A DNA stretch of 64,000 bases from Inquilinus sp052078665. Lineage in GTDB: Bacteria; Pseudomonadota; Alphaproteobacteria; DSM-16000; Inquilinaceae. A program made the position numbers and the translations under genes. The stretch covers positions 1 through 64,000 of the forward strand of contig NZ_JBQJIK010000046.1 of assembly GCF_052078665.1 (NCBI RefSeq), written 5' to 3'. This document shows positions 48,511-58,500 of this stretch, piece by piece. Position 1 is the first letter of the stretch, and each line of letters starts with the position of its first letter. The notes below the pieces were generated by a model. It was not told the origin of the DNA and did not search any database. It saw only the letters and a list, made by a program, of their open reading frames with translations.

Positions 48511-48811
48511 GGATGCGATGAAACAGGGCGGGCTGTATCGGCGTGAGACGCCGGGTGCCCCGGCCGAGCTGGTCGAGCGCACCAGGTCGGCCGACGAACA
48601 GAATGCCCAGGGGCGGTCCGGTAAGGCTCGCAAGGCCCCCGGCACCGGTAGCGGATCGGAGGGCCTCGTGCAGGACTCCGAAGGGCTCCAGGCCGCCGCC
48701 CCGCCCGACGCTGCTGCCGGTGGCAGCGGCACCCCGCAGACGCCGGCGGACCAGGCCGAAGGGCCGAAGCCGCCGGCGCCTGCATCTGCCCGCACTCGAA
48801 AGGGGGGCTGA
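48503..48811 (+). CDS. Low-complexity hypothetical protein
   Basis: 102 residues, mostly Gly/Ala/Pro/Ser and charged residues, predicted disordered. It overlaps the previous gene by 8 bp; ATG 48518 is an alternative start. Possibly a small tail or head accessory protein. Confidence 0.55.
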   Translation: MSEDAMKQGGLYRRETPGAPAELVERTRSADEQNAQGRSGKARKAPGTGSGSEGLVQDSEGLQAAAPPDAAAGGSGTPQTPADQAEGPKPPAPASARTRKGG

Positions 48812-48814
48812 TCC

Positions 48815-49747
48815 ATGGCCCGCAAGTATTGGCGCCGCCAGGTGATCCTGGCCAAGCCCGAGGTGACTTACGGCGTCGATCCGACCGCGACCGGCGCCGC
48901 CAACGCCCTCTTGGCCGAGAACATCGAGCTGACGCCGATGGACTCCCAGAACGAGGAGCGCGGCTATCTGACGCCGTATTTCGCGGCGAAGCCGAGCATG
49001 CGGACGTTCCTGGCGCAGAAGCTGGCCTATTCGATCGAGCTGGCCGGCGCCGGCGCCGCGGGCGACATCCCCGGCTATGGCCCGTCGCTGCGCGCCTGCG
49101 GCCTGGCGGCGACGCAGACCGCCGGCGTCGACGTGCAGTTCGAGCCGGTGTCCACGGGCCAGGAATCGGTGGCGCATGTGATGAACATCGACGGCACCCG
49201 GCACATCCTGCTGGGCGGCCGCAGCGACGCCGAGTTCACCTTCGAGAACCAGAAGCGGCCGCTGGTGCGGTTCACCAACACCAGCCTGTGGCAGGCCCCT
49301 GCCGCAGCGGCGCTGCCGGTGCCGGTGCTGACCGGCTTCAAGCGGCCGCTGATCGCGTCGAAGGCCAACACCACGGTCGGCCTGTTCGGCTGGGCCAACC
49401 CGACGGTGCAGCGGATCGTCATCCGCCTGGGCAACCAGGTGGTGTCGCGGTTCCTGATCGGCGACGAGGAGGTGCTGATCACCGACCGCAAGGTGACGGG
49501 CGAGCTGGTGGTCGATGCGACCGACCTGGCCACCTTCAACCCCTTCCTGCTGGCGCAGGCCGGCACCACCGGCGCGCTGTCGATCGTGCACGGCCTGGTC
49601 GCGGGCGCCATCGTCCAGTTCAACCTGCCGGCGCTGGAGCTGCAGGCGCCGACGCTGGGCCAGGCCGACGGCATCGCGCAGTGGACCGTTCCCTTCAGCG
49701 CGCTGCCGGTCGCCGGCGACGACGAACTGCTGATCACCGTCAAGTAA
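48815..49747 (+). CDS. Major tail tube protein (siphoviral, gpV-like)
   Basis: 310 residues. The start KYWRRQVILAKPEVTYGVDPTATGAANALLAENIELTPMD is typical of long-tail tube proteins of siphophages, and a second Ig-like half (VQRIVIRLGNQVVSRFLIGDEEVLITDRKVTGELVVDA) follows. It is followed by two overlapping chaperone genes and the tape measure gene, the standard order for a flexible-tail phage. Mu's contractile sheath and tube genes are absent. Confidence 0.87.
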   Translation: MARKYWRRQVILAKPEVTYGVDPTATGAANALLAENIELTPMDSQNEERGYLTPYFAAKPSMRTFLAQKLAYSIELAGAGAAGDIPGYGPSLRACGLAATQTAGVDVQFEPVSTGQESVAHVMNIDGTRHILLGGRSDAEFTFENQKRPLVRFTNTSLWQAPAAAALPVPVLTGFKRPLIASKANTTVGLFGWANPTVQRIVIRLGNQVVSRFLIGDEEVLITDRKVTGELVVDATDLATFNPFLLAQAGTTGALSIVHGLVAGAIVQFNLPALELQAPTLGQADGIAQWTVPFSALPVAGDDELLITVK

Positions 49748-49762
49748 AGGGGCGTTTAAGCC

Positions 49763-50155
49763 ATGTTCATCGTCGCAGCCGAGCGCGAGTTCTTCTGGCC
49801 CGTCGAGTTCACCCAGGTCGCCGAGGACGGGGCGAAGGCGAGGAAGCCGGTCAAGTGCCGCTTCCGCCAGATCCGCAACAGCGCCTTCGCCAAGCTGCAG
49901 CGTGACCTGGCGGAAATCGGCCGAACCGCGGAGAGCGACGAGGCGGCGCTGGAGGCGGCGGCCGACGCCTATCTGCGGATCCTGGTCGGCTGGGACAGCG
50001 CGACGATCTCGACCGCCGACAAGGCGCCGCTGGAATTCTCGCGCGAAGCCCTGATCGAGCTGCTCGACATGCCCCATGCCGGCAGCACGATCCTCAACGC
50101 CTATGCCGAGGCGATCGCCCCGGCCGGCCGCGAGGAGCGCCGCCGGGGAAACTGA
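49763..50155 (+). CDS. Tail assembly chaperone G-like
   Basis: 130 residues, helical (FRQIRNSAFAKLQRDLAEIGRTAESDEAALEAAADAYLRILVGWDSATI), with the position of lambda G between tube and tape measure. Translation ends at TGA 50153-50155 directly after the heptamer GGGAAAC; a fraction of ribosomes probably shifts -1 there and makes a longer G-T protein. Confidence 0.87.
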   Translation: MFIVAAEREFFWPVEFTQVAEDGAKARKPVKCRFRQIRNSAFAKLQRDLAEIGRTAESDEAALEAAADAYLRILVGWDSATISTADKAPLEFSREALIELLDMPHAGSTILNAYAEAIAPAGREERRRGN

Positions 50156-50184
50156 TAGCCGCCGTCCAGCACCTGCTGGGCGGC
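50146..50184 (+). other. Programmed -1 ribosomal frameshift signal
   Basis: Slippery heptamer G-GGA-AAC (50146-50152), right before the stop codon and in the correct phase. Five nt later a hairpin starts: GCCGCC (50158-50163) pairs with GGCGGC (50179-50184), enclosing CAGC/GCTG (50167-50170 with 50175-50178). Lambda G/GT uses GGGAAAG in the same place. Confidence 0.85.
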
Positions 50185-50523
50185 GATGACGCCCCCGTCG
50201 ATGAGGACACGATGGCCGAGCTGCGCTCCTACGGCGTGCCCGAGGACAAGATCGCCGAGGTCGCCCGGTCGCAGCAGGACCAGGCGGCGACGCCTGTGAT
50301 CTGGCCGGAAAATGCCGACAGCTTCAGGTGGTTCCTGGACATCCAGACCCAGTGGGTCATGGCGATCGGCTTCGGCGTGTCGATGGTGCTGGGCCTGGAC
50401 TATGCCGGCGCCGCGGCGGCCGCACAGATGGCCGGCATCCGGACCACGCCCACGATGTTCGCCGACATGCGGCTGATGGAAGCCACCGCCCGGACCATCA
50501 TGAACGAGGCCCGCCGTGGCTGA
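50152..50523 (+). CDS. T-part of tail assembly chaperone G-T (made by frameshift)
   Basis: The -1 frame is open from the slip site to TGA 50523 and adds 123 residues to G, giving a 253-residue fusion. Residues after ATG 50212 are AELRSYGVPEDKIAEVARSQ...WFLDIQTQWVMAIGFGVSMVLGLDY, with features of the DUF1799/T-like part that binds the tape measure protein. Independent start at ATG 50212 lacks an obvious ribosome binding site, supporting production through frameshifting. Confidence 0.82.
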   Translation: MIAAVQHLLGGDDAPVDEDTMAELRSYGVPEDKIAEVARSQQDQAATPVIWPENADSFRWFLDIQTQWVMAIGFGVSMVLGLDYAGAAAAAQMAGIRTTPTMFADMRLMEATARTIMNEARRG

Positions 50524-53500
50524 AGGCACCGGCACCACCCTGCGCCTCGGCGTCAAGATCGAGGCCGACACCGGCGCGGCCAAGACGGCGATCGCCGGCT
50601 TCCGTGCCGAGCTGCAGCAGCTGGGCGCGGTCGGCGGCGGCGAGGGTGTCGGTGCGCAGGGCGCCGCCGGCCTGGCGGCCGAGGCGGGGCTGCAGGGGGC
50701 CGCGGCCGCGGCCGCGGCGGTGGCCAGCTCGGCCAGCGCGGTCGCCGGCGCCGCGAATGCCGCCGAGGCGGCGCTGCAGAGCGAAGGCCAGGCGGCGACG
50801 CAGGCGGCGGCGGCGCTGGGCGGCGCGGCCGAGGCCGCCCGGGCGGTGGCGGCGGCGTCGAGCCCGGTGGCCGCCGGCGCCGACGCGGCCGAGCAGGCGA
50901 TCCGCGGCGAGAGCCAGGCCGCCAACGAGACCACCACGGCGCTGCTGGCCACCACCGGCGCGCTGCGCGCCTTCATCGCCGCGCTGAATGACGGCCGATC
51001 GGCGATCCCGCCGGTCAACGACAATCTCGGCGGCCAGGCGCGGGCGCTGCGCGACATCGTCGAGTCGGCCGACCCGGCCGCCCGCCGGCTGCGGGTGCTG
51101 GCCGAGGCCGAGGCGGTGCTGGCCCGGGCGGTCAGCGAGGGCACGATCAGCCAGGTGCGCGCAACCGAGCTGATGCAGCGGTACAGCCAGACGGTGACGG
51201 TCGCGTCGGCTGGGGGGAACCGCTTCGGCAATATTGCCCAGCAGGCCGGTTATCAAATCGGTGACTTTGCAGTCCAAGTCCAGGCTGGCCAGTCGGCGCT
51301 AATCGCCTTTTCGCAGCAGTCGTCGCAACTGCTGGGCGTCTTCGGCGTCTGGGGCGCCGTCGCCGGCGCTGCCCTCGCCATCGGCGCCGGCCTGGCCAAC
51401 AGCCTCGGCCTGTTCGAGTCGTCGACGGTTTCGTCGGACGAGGCGCTGAAAATCCATGAAGCGACGCTGAAGAAGTGGATCGGGACCGGCGAGCTGGCGG
51501 ACCAGACCGCCGGCAAGCTGGCGCTGAGTTTCGCCGGGATGAGCGCTGCGGCGCGCGAGGCCGCGGCGGTGGATTTCCAGACGCAGATCGAGGAGCAACT
51601 GGCCGGCATCGGCAAGGGCGCCGACGAGGCGGTCGAGAAGCTGCGCAAGGTCGGCGTCGAGATGGTGACGGTGTTCCAGACCGACATCTCGGGCAACCCG
51701 ATCTCCGCCGCCAACGAGGTCCGGCTGCAGCTGGGCGTCGAGATCCCGCCCGACCTGGCCGGGCGGATCCAGACCCTGCTGCAGCCGCTGTTCGAAGGCA
51801 ACCGCGCGCCCGGTTTCCTGGCGCAGGTGCACCGCGAGCTGGAGGCGATCGCCGGCGAGGTCAGCGGCGACGCCAGGACGGCCATCGAGGGCGTGGCCAG
51901 CGCCGTGTCCCGGATGTCGGCGGGGGCCGAGGGTGGCAGCGAGGAGATCCGGCTGCTGGAAGCGCGGATGCGCTTCGCCCGCGGCACGGCGACCGAGCTG
52001 GACCGCGAGCTGATCGACGCGGCGATCGCCGCCGGCAAGTTGGGCAGCGCGGCCGGCGATTCGGCCGACATGGTCGACCGGCTGATCGGGTCGATGGATC
52101 GGTTCCTGAGGATGCCGGTCGCCCAGGGCATCGCGGACCAGGCCCAGAGCTTCGGCGGCCAGCTGCTGCAGGCGGTCGACGCGCTCCGGGCCCGGGCCGA
52201 GATCCAGGGCATGATCGATGCCGACACCGACGCCGCCGCTGCGGCCGCCGGCGGCCAGGCGGCGCAGCGGGCGCGCCAGGTGCAGGAGGCGATCGAAAAG
52301 GCCCGGGCCCAGGCGGGGCGGATCGCATGGGACAACAGCGTGCCTGATGCCGCGGGCCTGATCGACGCCGCCGGCGTCGCCGCTGGCGTAGCGAAACAGG
52401 CTGAGTTCGACGCGCAGGACCGCAAGGCGGCCGAGCGCCAGGCGCAGCGCGAAAACGACTTCAGCCGGGAATCGGGGCGGGTCACCAAGGCGACGCAGGA
52501 CATGAGGACCCAGGCCGATGCGATCGGCCTGACCAGCCAGGCCGCGGCCGAGCTGAAGGTGCAGCAGGACCTGCTGAATGCGGCGCACAACGCCAGCATC
52601 CCGATCAACGACCAGCTGATGGCCAAGATCCACGGCCAGGCCGTCGCCTATGGCGAGGCTTCGGAGGCGCTGCGCCAGCTGCAGACCCAGGAACGCCAGC
52701 GCCAGCAGCTGGTCGGCGAAGGCATCTCGGCCGTCGGCGCCACGGCGACGCCGGAGGAGGCCGCGGCGCGCGAGCTGGAGCGGCTGCGCCGGGCCCAGGC
52801 CCTGATCCGGGCCGGTGACCCGAGGACGCTGGACCAGATCAGCGAGGCCGGCCTGGTGCCGAGCGAGGTTGACACCGGCATCGAGCGGCAGATTGCGCGC
52901 CTGCAGAACCCGGGCCTGTACAGCGCGCTGGACGGCGCCCGGGCGTCGTTCGGCGAGTTCTTCAACACCCTGATCCGGGGCGGCGAGGAATCGGCCACGG
53001 CGCTTGAGAGCCTGGGCGACAGCCTGCAGAACCTGCTGATCGAGAAGGCGATCTCCCAGCCGCTCGACCGGCTGGTCGGCCAAGGGATCGACGCGCTGGC
53101 GGGCGCCGCCACCGGCGGCGACGGCGGCTGGGTCGGCCGGCTGTTCGGCGGCACCCCGGCGAACGACAATCCCGCCGCCAGCGCGCTGTCGGCCCTGTCG
53201 ACCGCGAATGCGAACGTGACCGCGGCCACGGCGGTGATCAATGTCGGCGCCGCCACCGGGCTGGGCGGCGCGATCGGCGCCGTCACCGACGGGCTGATCC
53301 CCAACCGGCCGGACGCGACGCTGGACGGCCTGGCCGGGGACCTGGGCCGCAACACGGTCAAGGGCGGCGCCGGCACCGACGTGCTGACCGAGGGCGTGGA
53401 CCAGATCGGCGGCGCGCTGCAGGGCGTGGCCCAGGGCGTGGGCCAGCAGGGCAATCGCTTCCTGGGCGGCTTCGGCGGCGCCCTGGGGTCGATCATCAAC

Positions 53501-54133
53501 GGCATCGGCGGCCTGCTGGGCCAAGGCGGCGGCGACCTGGGCGGCATCGTCAGCAGTATCGGCAGCATCGTCGGCCTGTTCGGGCGGGGCGCCGCCTTCG
53601 GGCGCGGTGCCGCATTCGGGTCCGGCGTGGTCGCCTTCGGGGAGGGCGGCGTGCCGGGCGGCGGCGCGGTGATCGACGTGCCGACCCTGTTCCCGATGGC
53701 CGGCGGGGGGCTGGGCATCATCCGCGAGGAGCTGCGAAACGAGGCGATCGTGCCTCTGGTCAATGCCGGCGGATCGCAGTCGGTCAAGGCCCGCGGCCGC
53801 GACGGGAAGATCGTGCCGCTGCCGCTGTCGCGCATGCCCGACGGCGACCTGGGCGTGATGATGCCGCCGATCGCCGCCTTCGCCGCCGGCGGGGCGTTCG
53901 GCGCCGGCGGCGCCTGGTCGGGCGGCGGAGGCGGCGACGGGGGCGTCAACATCACGATCCAGCCGCCGCCCGGCGTGCCCCTTGGGGCGCCGCGGGTCGA
54001 GCAGCGGCGCAATGCCGACGGCACGCGCGACCTGCGCCTGATCTTCGAGGAGATGGTCGGCGGCTCGCTGGCCGATCCCAACTCGGCGGCGAGCGACGGC
54101 CTGCAGCAGCAGCAGCTGAGGGGCCGCGGATGA
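50516..54133 (+). CDS. Tail tape measure protein
   Basis: 1205 residues, starting with GTG 50516 (8-bp overlap with the chaperone frame). Long Ala-rich helical stretches (about 45-160 and 430-800), hydrophobic segments (about 255-305, LIAFSQQSSQLLGVFGVWGAVAGAALAIGAGL), and a glycine-rich C-terminal third. Tape measure proteins set tail length; at about 1.5 angstrom per residue this predicts a tail of around 180 nm, an estimate from length only. The start resembles TMP_N domains (LRLGVKIEADTGAAKTAIAGFRAELQQLG). Confidence 0.92.
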   Translation: MAEGTGTTLRLGVKIEADTGAAKTAIAGFRAELQQLGAVGGGEGVGAQGAAGLAAEAGLQGAAAAAAAVASSASAVAGAANAAEAALQSEGQAATQAAAALGGAAEAARAVAAASSPVAAGADAAEQAIRGESQAANETTTALLATTGALRAFIAALNDGRSAIPPVNDNLGGQARALRDIVESADPAARRLRVLAEAEAVLARAVSEGTISQVRATELMQRYSQTVTVASAGGNRFGNIAQQAGYQIGDFAVQVQAGQSALIAFSQQSSQLLGVFGVWGAVAGAALAIGAGLANSLGLFESSTVSSDEALKIHEATLKKWIGTGELADQTAGKLALSFAGMSAAAREAAAVDFQTQIEEQLAGIGKGADEAVEKLRKVGVEMVTVFQTDISGNPISAANEVRLQLGVEIPPDLAGRIQTLLQPLFEGNRAPGFLAQVHRELEAIAGEVSGDARTAIEGVASAVSRMSAGAEGGSEEIRLLEARMRFARGTATELDRELIDAAIAAGKLGSAAGDSADMVDRLIGSMDRFLRMPVAQGIADQAQSFGGQLLQAVDALRARAEIQGMIDADTDAAAAAAGGQAAQRARQVQEAIEKARAQAGRIAWDNSVPDAAGLIDAAGVAAGVAKQAEFDAQDRKAAERQAQRENDFSRESGRVTKATQDMRTQADAIGLTSQAAAELKVQQDLLNAAHNASIPINDQLMAKIHGQAVAYGEASEALRQLQTQERQRQQLVGEGISAVGATATPEEAAARELERLRRAQALIRAGDPRTLDQISEAGLVPSEVDTGIERQIARLQNPGLYSALDGARASFGEFFNTLIRGGEESATALESLGDSLQNLLIEKAISQPLDRLVGQGIDALAGAATGGDGGWVGRLFGGTPANDNPAASALSALSTANANVTAATAVINVGAATGLGGAIGAVTDGLIPNRPDATLDGLAGDLGRNTVKGGAGTDVLTEGVDQIGGALQGVAQGVGQQGNRFLGGFGGALGSIINGIGGLLGQGGGDLGGIVSSIGSIVGLFGRGAAFGRGAAFGSGVVAFGEGGVPGGGAVIDVPTLFPMAGGGLGIIREELRNEAIVPLVNAGGSQSVKARGRDGKIVPLPLSRMPDGDLGVMMPPIAAFAAGGAFGAGGAWSGGGGGDGGVNITIQPPPGVPLGAPRVEQRRNADGTRDLRLIFEEMVGGSLADPNSAASDGLQQQQLRGRG

Positions 54134-54561
54134 CGCTGCTGGTCTGGCCCCCCGGGCTGCCGCAGAAGCCCCTGGCCAAGGGCTATGTCGAGCAGCCGCC
54201 GATGACGGATCGGGAGACCTCGGTCGACCTGGGCGTCAGCATGCTCGGCGTCCAGTCGACGGTGGGCGTCGGCTCCCTCGGCCTGTCCTATGCCCTCCGC
54301 GCCGCGCACACCCAGATGTTCGACCAGTTCTATCAGGTCGATGCCAAGGGAAAGGTCTGGCAGCTGCCGCACCCGCGGCTGCACGGGGCGCCCCTGCTGA
54401 ATGCCGACGGATCGCTGATCACCCTGGAAGACGGGACGCCGATCCTGCTGTCGAAGTTCCTGACCGTCCGCTTCAAGCCGAAGGTTTCGCCCCGGTATCA
54501 GCCCATGGGCAACGGTGTGTGGTGGGAAGTCGCCCTGCAGCTGGAGTGGCTGCCGTCATGA
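54130..54561 (+). CDS. Minor tail protein (putative)
   Basis: 143 residues with a proline-rich start (LLVWPPGLPQKPLAKGYVEQPP) and a beta-rich remainder ending WWEVALQLEWLPS. It lies between tape measure and DUF1833 genes, where lambda-like tails have distal tail proteins. Not recognised as a family. Confidence 0.68.
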   Translation: MTLLVWPPGLPQKPLAKGYVEQPPMTDRETSVDLGVSMLGVQSTVGVGSLGLSYALRAAHTQMFDQFYQVDAKGKVWQLPHPRLHGAPLLNADGSLITLEDGTPILLSKFLTVRFKPKVSPRYQPMGNGVWWEVALQLEWLPS

Positions 54562-55091
54562 GGATCGTATCCCTGACCCTGCGCAACGCGGCGACGGCGC
54601 GGGAGAGCGACAAGATCCTGGCCGTGCTGTGCACGATCACCCATCCCGAGCTGCCGCAGCCGCTGCTGATCTCCTCCGACCCCAGCGTGCGGCTGCAAGA
54701 GGACCCGCCCCTGTTCGGTACGGTCAGCCGTGGCAAGACCTTCCTGCACATCCCGATGAAAGCGGTGCTGCCCGGTTCCGACGCCAAGACGGCGCTGAAG
54801 GCGCAGTTCATGTTCGACAACATCGCCGTGGCCCGCGACCTGGTGCCCGGGCTGGAGCCGGCCCGGGTCAGCGACCTGACGCTGATCAGCCCGACCCCGG
54901 CCAGGATCCTGACCGAACTGGTCTATTCGACCACGCCGGATTTCGTCGAGCGGCGCTGGCCGAAGCTGGTGACCGTCAACGCCACGATCCAGGGCACCGA
55001 CGTGGTGCTCGACCTGGCGCGCAACAACCGCGCCCGGGAGCCGGTGCCGGCCCTGACCTTCAACGAACTGTATTTCCCGGGGCTGTACTGA
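54558..55091 (+). CDS. DUF1833 family phage protein (distal tail)
   Basis: 177 residues. Features of DUF1833 in siphophages: an N-terminal helix, LAVLCTITHPELPQPLLISSDPSVRL, and a beta-rich body. The gene is placed between the tape measure and the NlpC/P60 genes as in many phages with lambda-like tail tips. ATG 54558 overlaps the previous stop. Confidence 0.78.
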   Translation: MRIVSLTLRNAATARESDKILAVLCTITHPELPQPLLISSDPSVRLQEDPPLFGTVSRGKTFLHIPMKAVLPGSDAKTALKAQFMFDNIAVARDLVPGLEPARVSDLTLISPTPARILTELVYSTTPDFVERRWPKLVTVNATIQGTDVVLDLARNNRAREPVPALTFNELYFPGLY

Positions 55092-55504
55092 TGCCGGATC
55101 ACTGGTCGGCCCAATACATCGACCTGCCCTGGCGAGAGAAGGGCCGCAGCCGCGCCGGCGTTGACTGCTACGGCCTGGTGCGCCTGGTGCTGATGGAACA
55201 GTGCCGCATCGAGCTGCCGTCTTTCACCGGAGCCTATCTTTCGACGCTGGAGCGGGCGCAGATCGAGGCGGCGATCGCCGGCGAGGTGGTGGAGCTGGCC
55301 ACCCGCGTCGAGCTGGCCGCCGTCCGGCCTTACGACGTGCTGGAGATCCTGAACCACGGCCGCCCGACGCATCTGGGCATCGCGACGGTGCCGCACCGCG
55401 TGCTGCACATCCAGCGCGACTGTCGGTCGGAGATGCCGCGCTGGGACCGCGGTGAATGGGCCGGCAAGGTGGTCGGCGCCTGGCGCCCGAAGGGGATGGC
55501 ATGA
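55091..55504 (+). CDS. NlpC/P60 family tail-tip peptidase
   Basis: 137 residues. Catalytic Cys26 in SRAGVDCYGLVRLVL and His94 in RPTHLGIATV, with the family layout of NlpC/P60 cysteine peptidases. In siphophages these tail-tip enzymes (lambda K-like) are thought to open peptidoglycan during DNA entry. No JAMM domain is fused, unlike lambda K. Confidence 0.88.
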   Translation: MPDHWSAQYIDLPWREKGRSRAGVDCYGLVRLVLMEQCRIELPSFTGAYLSTLERAQIEAAIAGEVVELATRVELAAVRPYDVLEILNHGRPTHLGIATVPHRVLHIQRDCRSEMPRWDRGEWAGKVVGAWRPKGMA

Positions 55505-58500
55505 CGGCGCTGGCAAAGCCCAAGGTGCGGGTGAAGGCCGGCCGGGGCTACACGCCGGCGGCGTCGGCGGCGGGCATGATCACCGTGGTCGGCAGCAAGA
55601 CGCCGTTCCGGCTGGAGCGGATCAGCTGCGTCGCGCCATCCGGGCAGACCATTGCCGAGCTGATCGGCCAGGCCTGCGGCGGCAAGATCGACCCGGAGCT
55701 GCTGCAGTTCGGCCGCGCCTTCGTCGGGCCCGAGCAATTCGACCCGGAGGTGTGGCACCGGACCCGCCCGAAGCCGAACACGGTCCTGTCGTTCCGCATC
55801 ATCCACGAAGACAGCACGGCGCTGAAGATCGTGCTGTCGATCGCCATCGTGGTCGCGGCGGTCTATGCCGGCCCGCTGCTCGCCGGCGCCGCGCTGGGTA
55901 CGACGGCCGGCGCCGCGGGGACCGCCGGCGCGCTCGGTTTCGGCGCGACGCTGGGCACCTTCACGGCCGTCAGCACCGCCGCGACGCTGGGCATCGCCCT
56001 GGCGGGCAACTTCCTGCTCAACGCGCTGATCCCGCGGTCGCAGCCGTCGCTGAAGCAGCAGGCGCCGAGCCCGACCTATTCCTATGGCGGCAGCCGAAAC
56101 GTGGCCAACCCCGACGGCCCCGTCCCGCTGCTGCTGGGGCGGCACAAGATGGCACCGATGTTCGGTGTGAAACCGGTGACCGAGCTGGTCGGCAACGACG
56201 TCTATGCCATCCACTATCTGGTGTGGGGCTATGGCCCGATCGGGCGGCAGGATTACAAGATCGGCCGCACGCCGCTGGATGACTACGACGACTTCGAGGT
56301 CGAGGACCGGGACGGCCTGCCGGGCGACGCGCCGCTGACGCTGTGGTTCGGCCTGCCGAACGAAGATCAGTTCACCATCGATCTCAGTGAAGGTGCCGAC
56401 TGGTCGGTGCGGCGCACCGCCGCCAATGCCGACAAGTTCACGTTCGAATGGCTGTTCGCAGGGGGTTTGTTCAAGGTCTCCGAATCGAAGGGCAAGATCA
56501 AGGAAGCCAGCGGCGTCGTCGAAGCCCAGTACCGCCGCGTCGGCGACGCCGACTGGGTCCCGATCGGGGTCTTCGACGTCGAGGAGAAAAAGCAGGAACC
56601 GTTCCGCAAGGGCCATACGGTGTTCCCGGCCGGCGGCCGCGGCCAGTTCGATGTCCGGCTGCGCTGCACCGAAGACAACAGCCAGGCGGAGAACATCCAG
56701 TGGACCACGCTGCGGTCGTTCACCAACGCGGCGCCGACCACCTTCCCATACCCGCTGGCGGTGACCGTCCTGCGCATGAAGATGAACGGCCAGCTGTCGG
56801 GGGTGATCGACACCTTCAACGGCATCGCCAGCTCGCGCTGCCCGGACTGGGACCACGTGACCGAGACCTGGATCGAGCGGGAGACCAGCAACCCGGCCTC
56901 GCTGTACCGCTACGTGCTGGAGCACCCGGCCAATGAGGACCGGGTCGAAAGCATCGACGAGATCGACCTGGTCAAGCTGCAGGTGTGGCACGACTACTGC
57001 CGCGTGAGAGGCTTGGAGTTCAACCAGGTCCGCGACTTCGTGTCGGGAGCCTATGCGCTGCTGCAGGACATCGCCGCCGCCGGCCACGCCACGCCCGACT
57101 GGGTCGATGGGCTGGAGACAGTGGTGATCGACCAGCCGAGCGACCTGGTGGTGCAGGCGATCGGGCCGCAGACCAGCTGGGGCTTCAAGGTGGTGCGCGC
57201 CTATCGGGACATCCCCGATGCGGTGCGGGTGCGCTTCGTCGACGCCGCCGGCGACTACAACACCAAGGCCCAGCGCCTGGTCATCCGCGACGGCGTGGCC
57301 CCGGAAGACGTCCGGAACACCGAAACCGCCGAGAAAACCGGTGTCGTCCATGCCGGCCAGGTCTGGAAAGAGGTGCAGCGCGACCTGCTGGAGCTGGAGT
57401 ATCGGCCGGACGAATACAGCGTCAATGTCCGCTGGCTGGACCTGATCTGCGACCGCGGCGACCGGATCCAGGTGGCCCATGACGTCCTGCGCCTGGCGGC
57501 CGGCCGGACCGGCCGAGTGATGCAGACGGGCGGCGCCGGCGCGGTGCGCTGGGTGCGGCTGGACGAGCCGGTGCGGATGGAGGCCGGGAAGCTCTACGCC
57601 GTTCGCTTCACGCACCAGGATGGCAGCCAGATCGTGCGGTCGGTGCTGACCGTCCCGGGAGAGACCCGGCTGATCCGTCTCCTCGGCCCGGGCGACCTGC
57701 CCGAGGAGACGAACATCTTCTTCTTCGGCGAGGCCGACCGAGAGTCGCGGGCGCTGATCGTGAAGTCGATCGAGCGGCAGAGCGATTTCGTGGCCCGCCT
57801 GGTCATGGTCGACATGGCGCCGGAGATCGACGCGGCCGACAGCATGGTGCCGCCGCCCTGGACGCCGCGCGAGCCGTCGCCGCTGGACGATGCGCCGGCG
57901 GTGCCGAAGATCACCGCGATCCTGTCGGGCGACCTGGCGCAGGTGGTGGGCGACGACGGCACGGTGCTGCAGCCCGTCATCGTCGGCGTCGGCGCCGGCA
58001 GCGGCGCCCCGATCACGACCGACCGGTTCGAGCTGCGCTACCGGCTGGAGGGCTCCTCGGAATGGTCGAGCGTGACCATCCCGGCGGACAAGGCGTCGAC
58101 CTGGCTGCTCGGCTACGACCCCGGCGACATCCTGCAACTGATGCTGCGGGCCTGGTCCCCGGCCGGGGAGCCGTCGCTGTGGTCGCCGATGATCGAATAC
58201 ACGGTGCTGGGCCGGACGCGGCGGCCGCCGAATGTGGCGACCTTCGCCTACACGGGGCTGTCCAACGGGCTGCGCCGCTTCAGCTGGACCTTGGCGGATC
58301 CCGAGGGCGACGGGCCGCCGCTGGACCTGGCCGGCTATGAGATCCGCTACCGCGCCGGCACCTGGGCGAATTGGGCCGACCTGGGACCGCTGCATCTCGG
58401 GGTGCTGACCTCGCAGCCGCACGACACGGTGACCCCCCAGGTCGCCGGAACCTACACCTTCGGCATCGTCGCCAGGCTGACCGACGGCCAGGTCAGCGCG

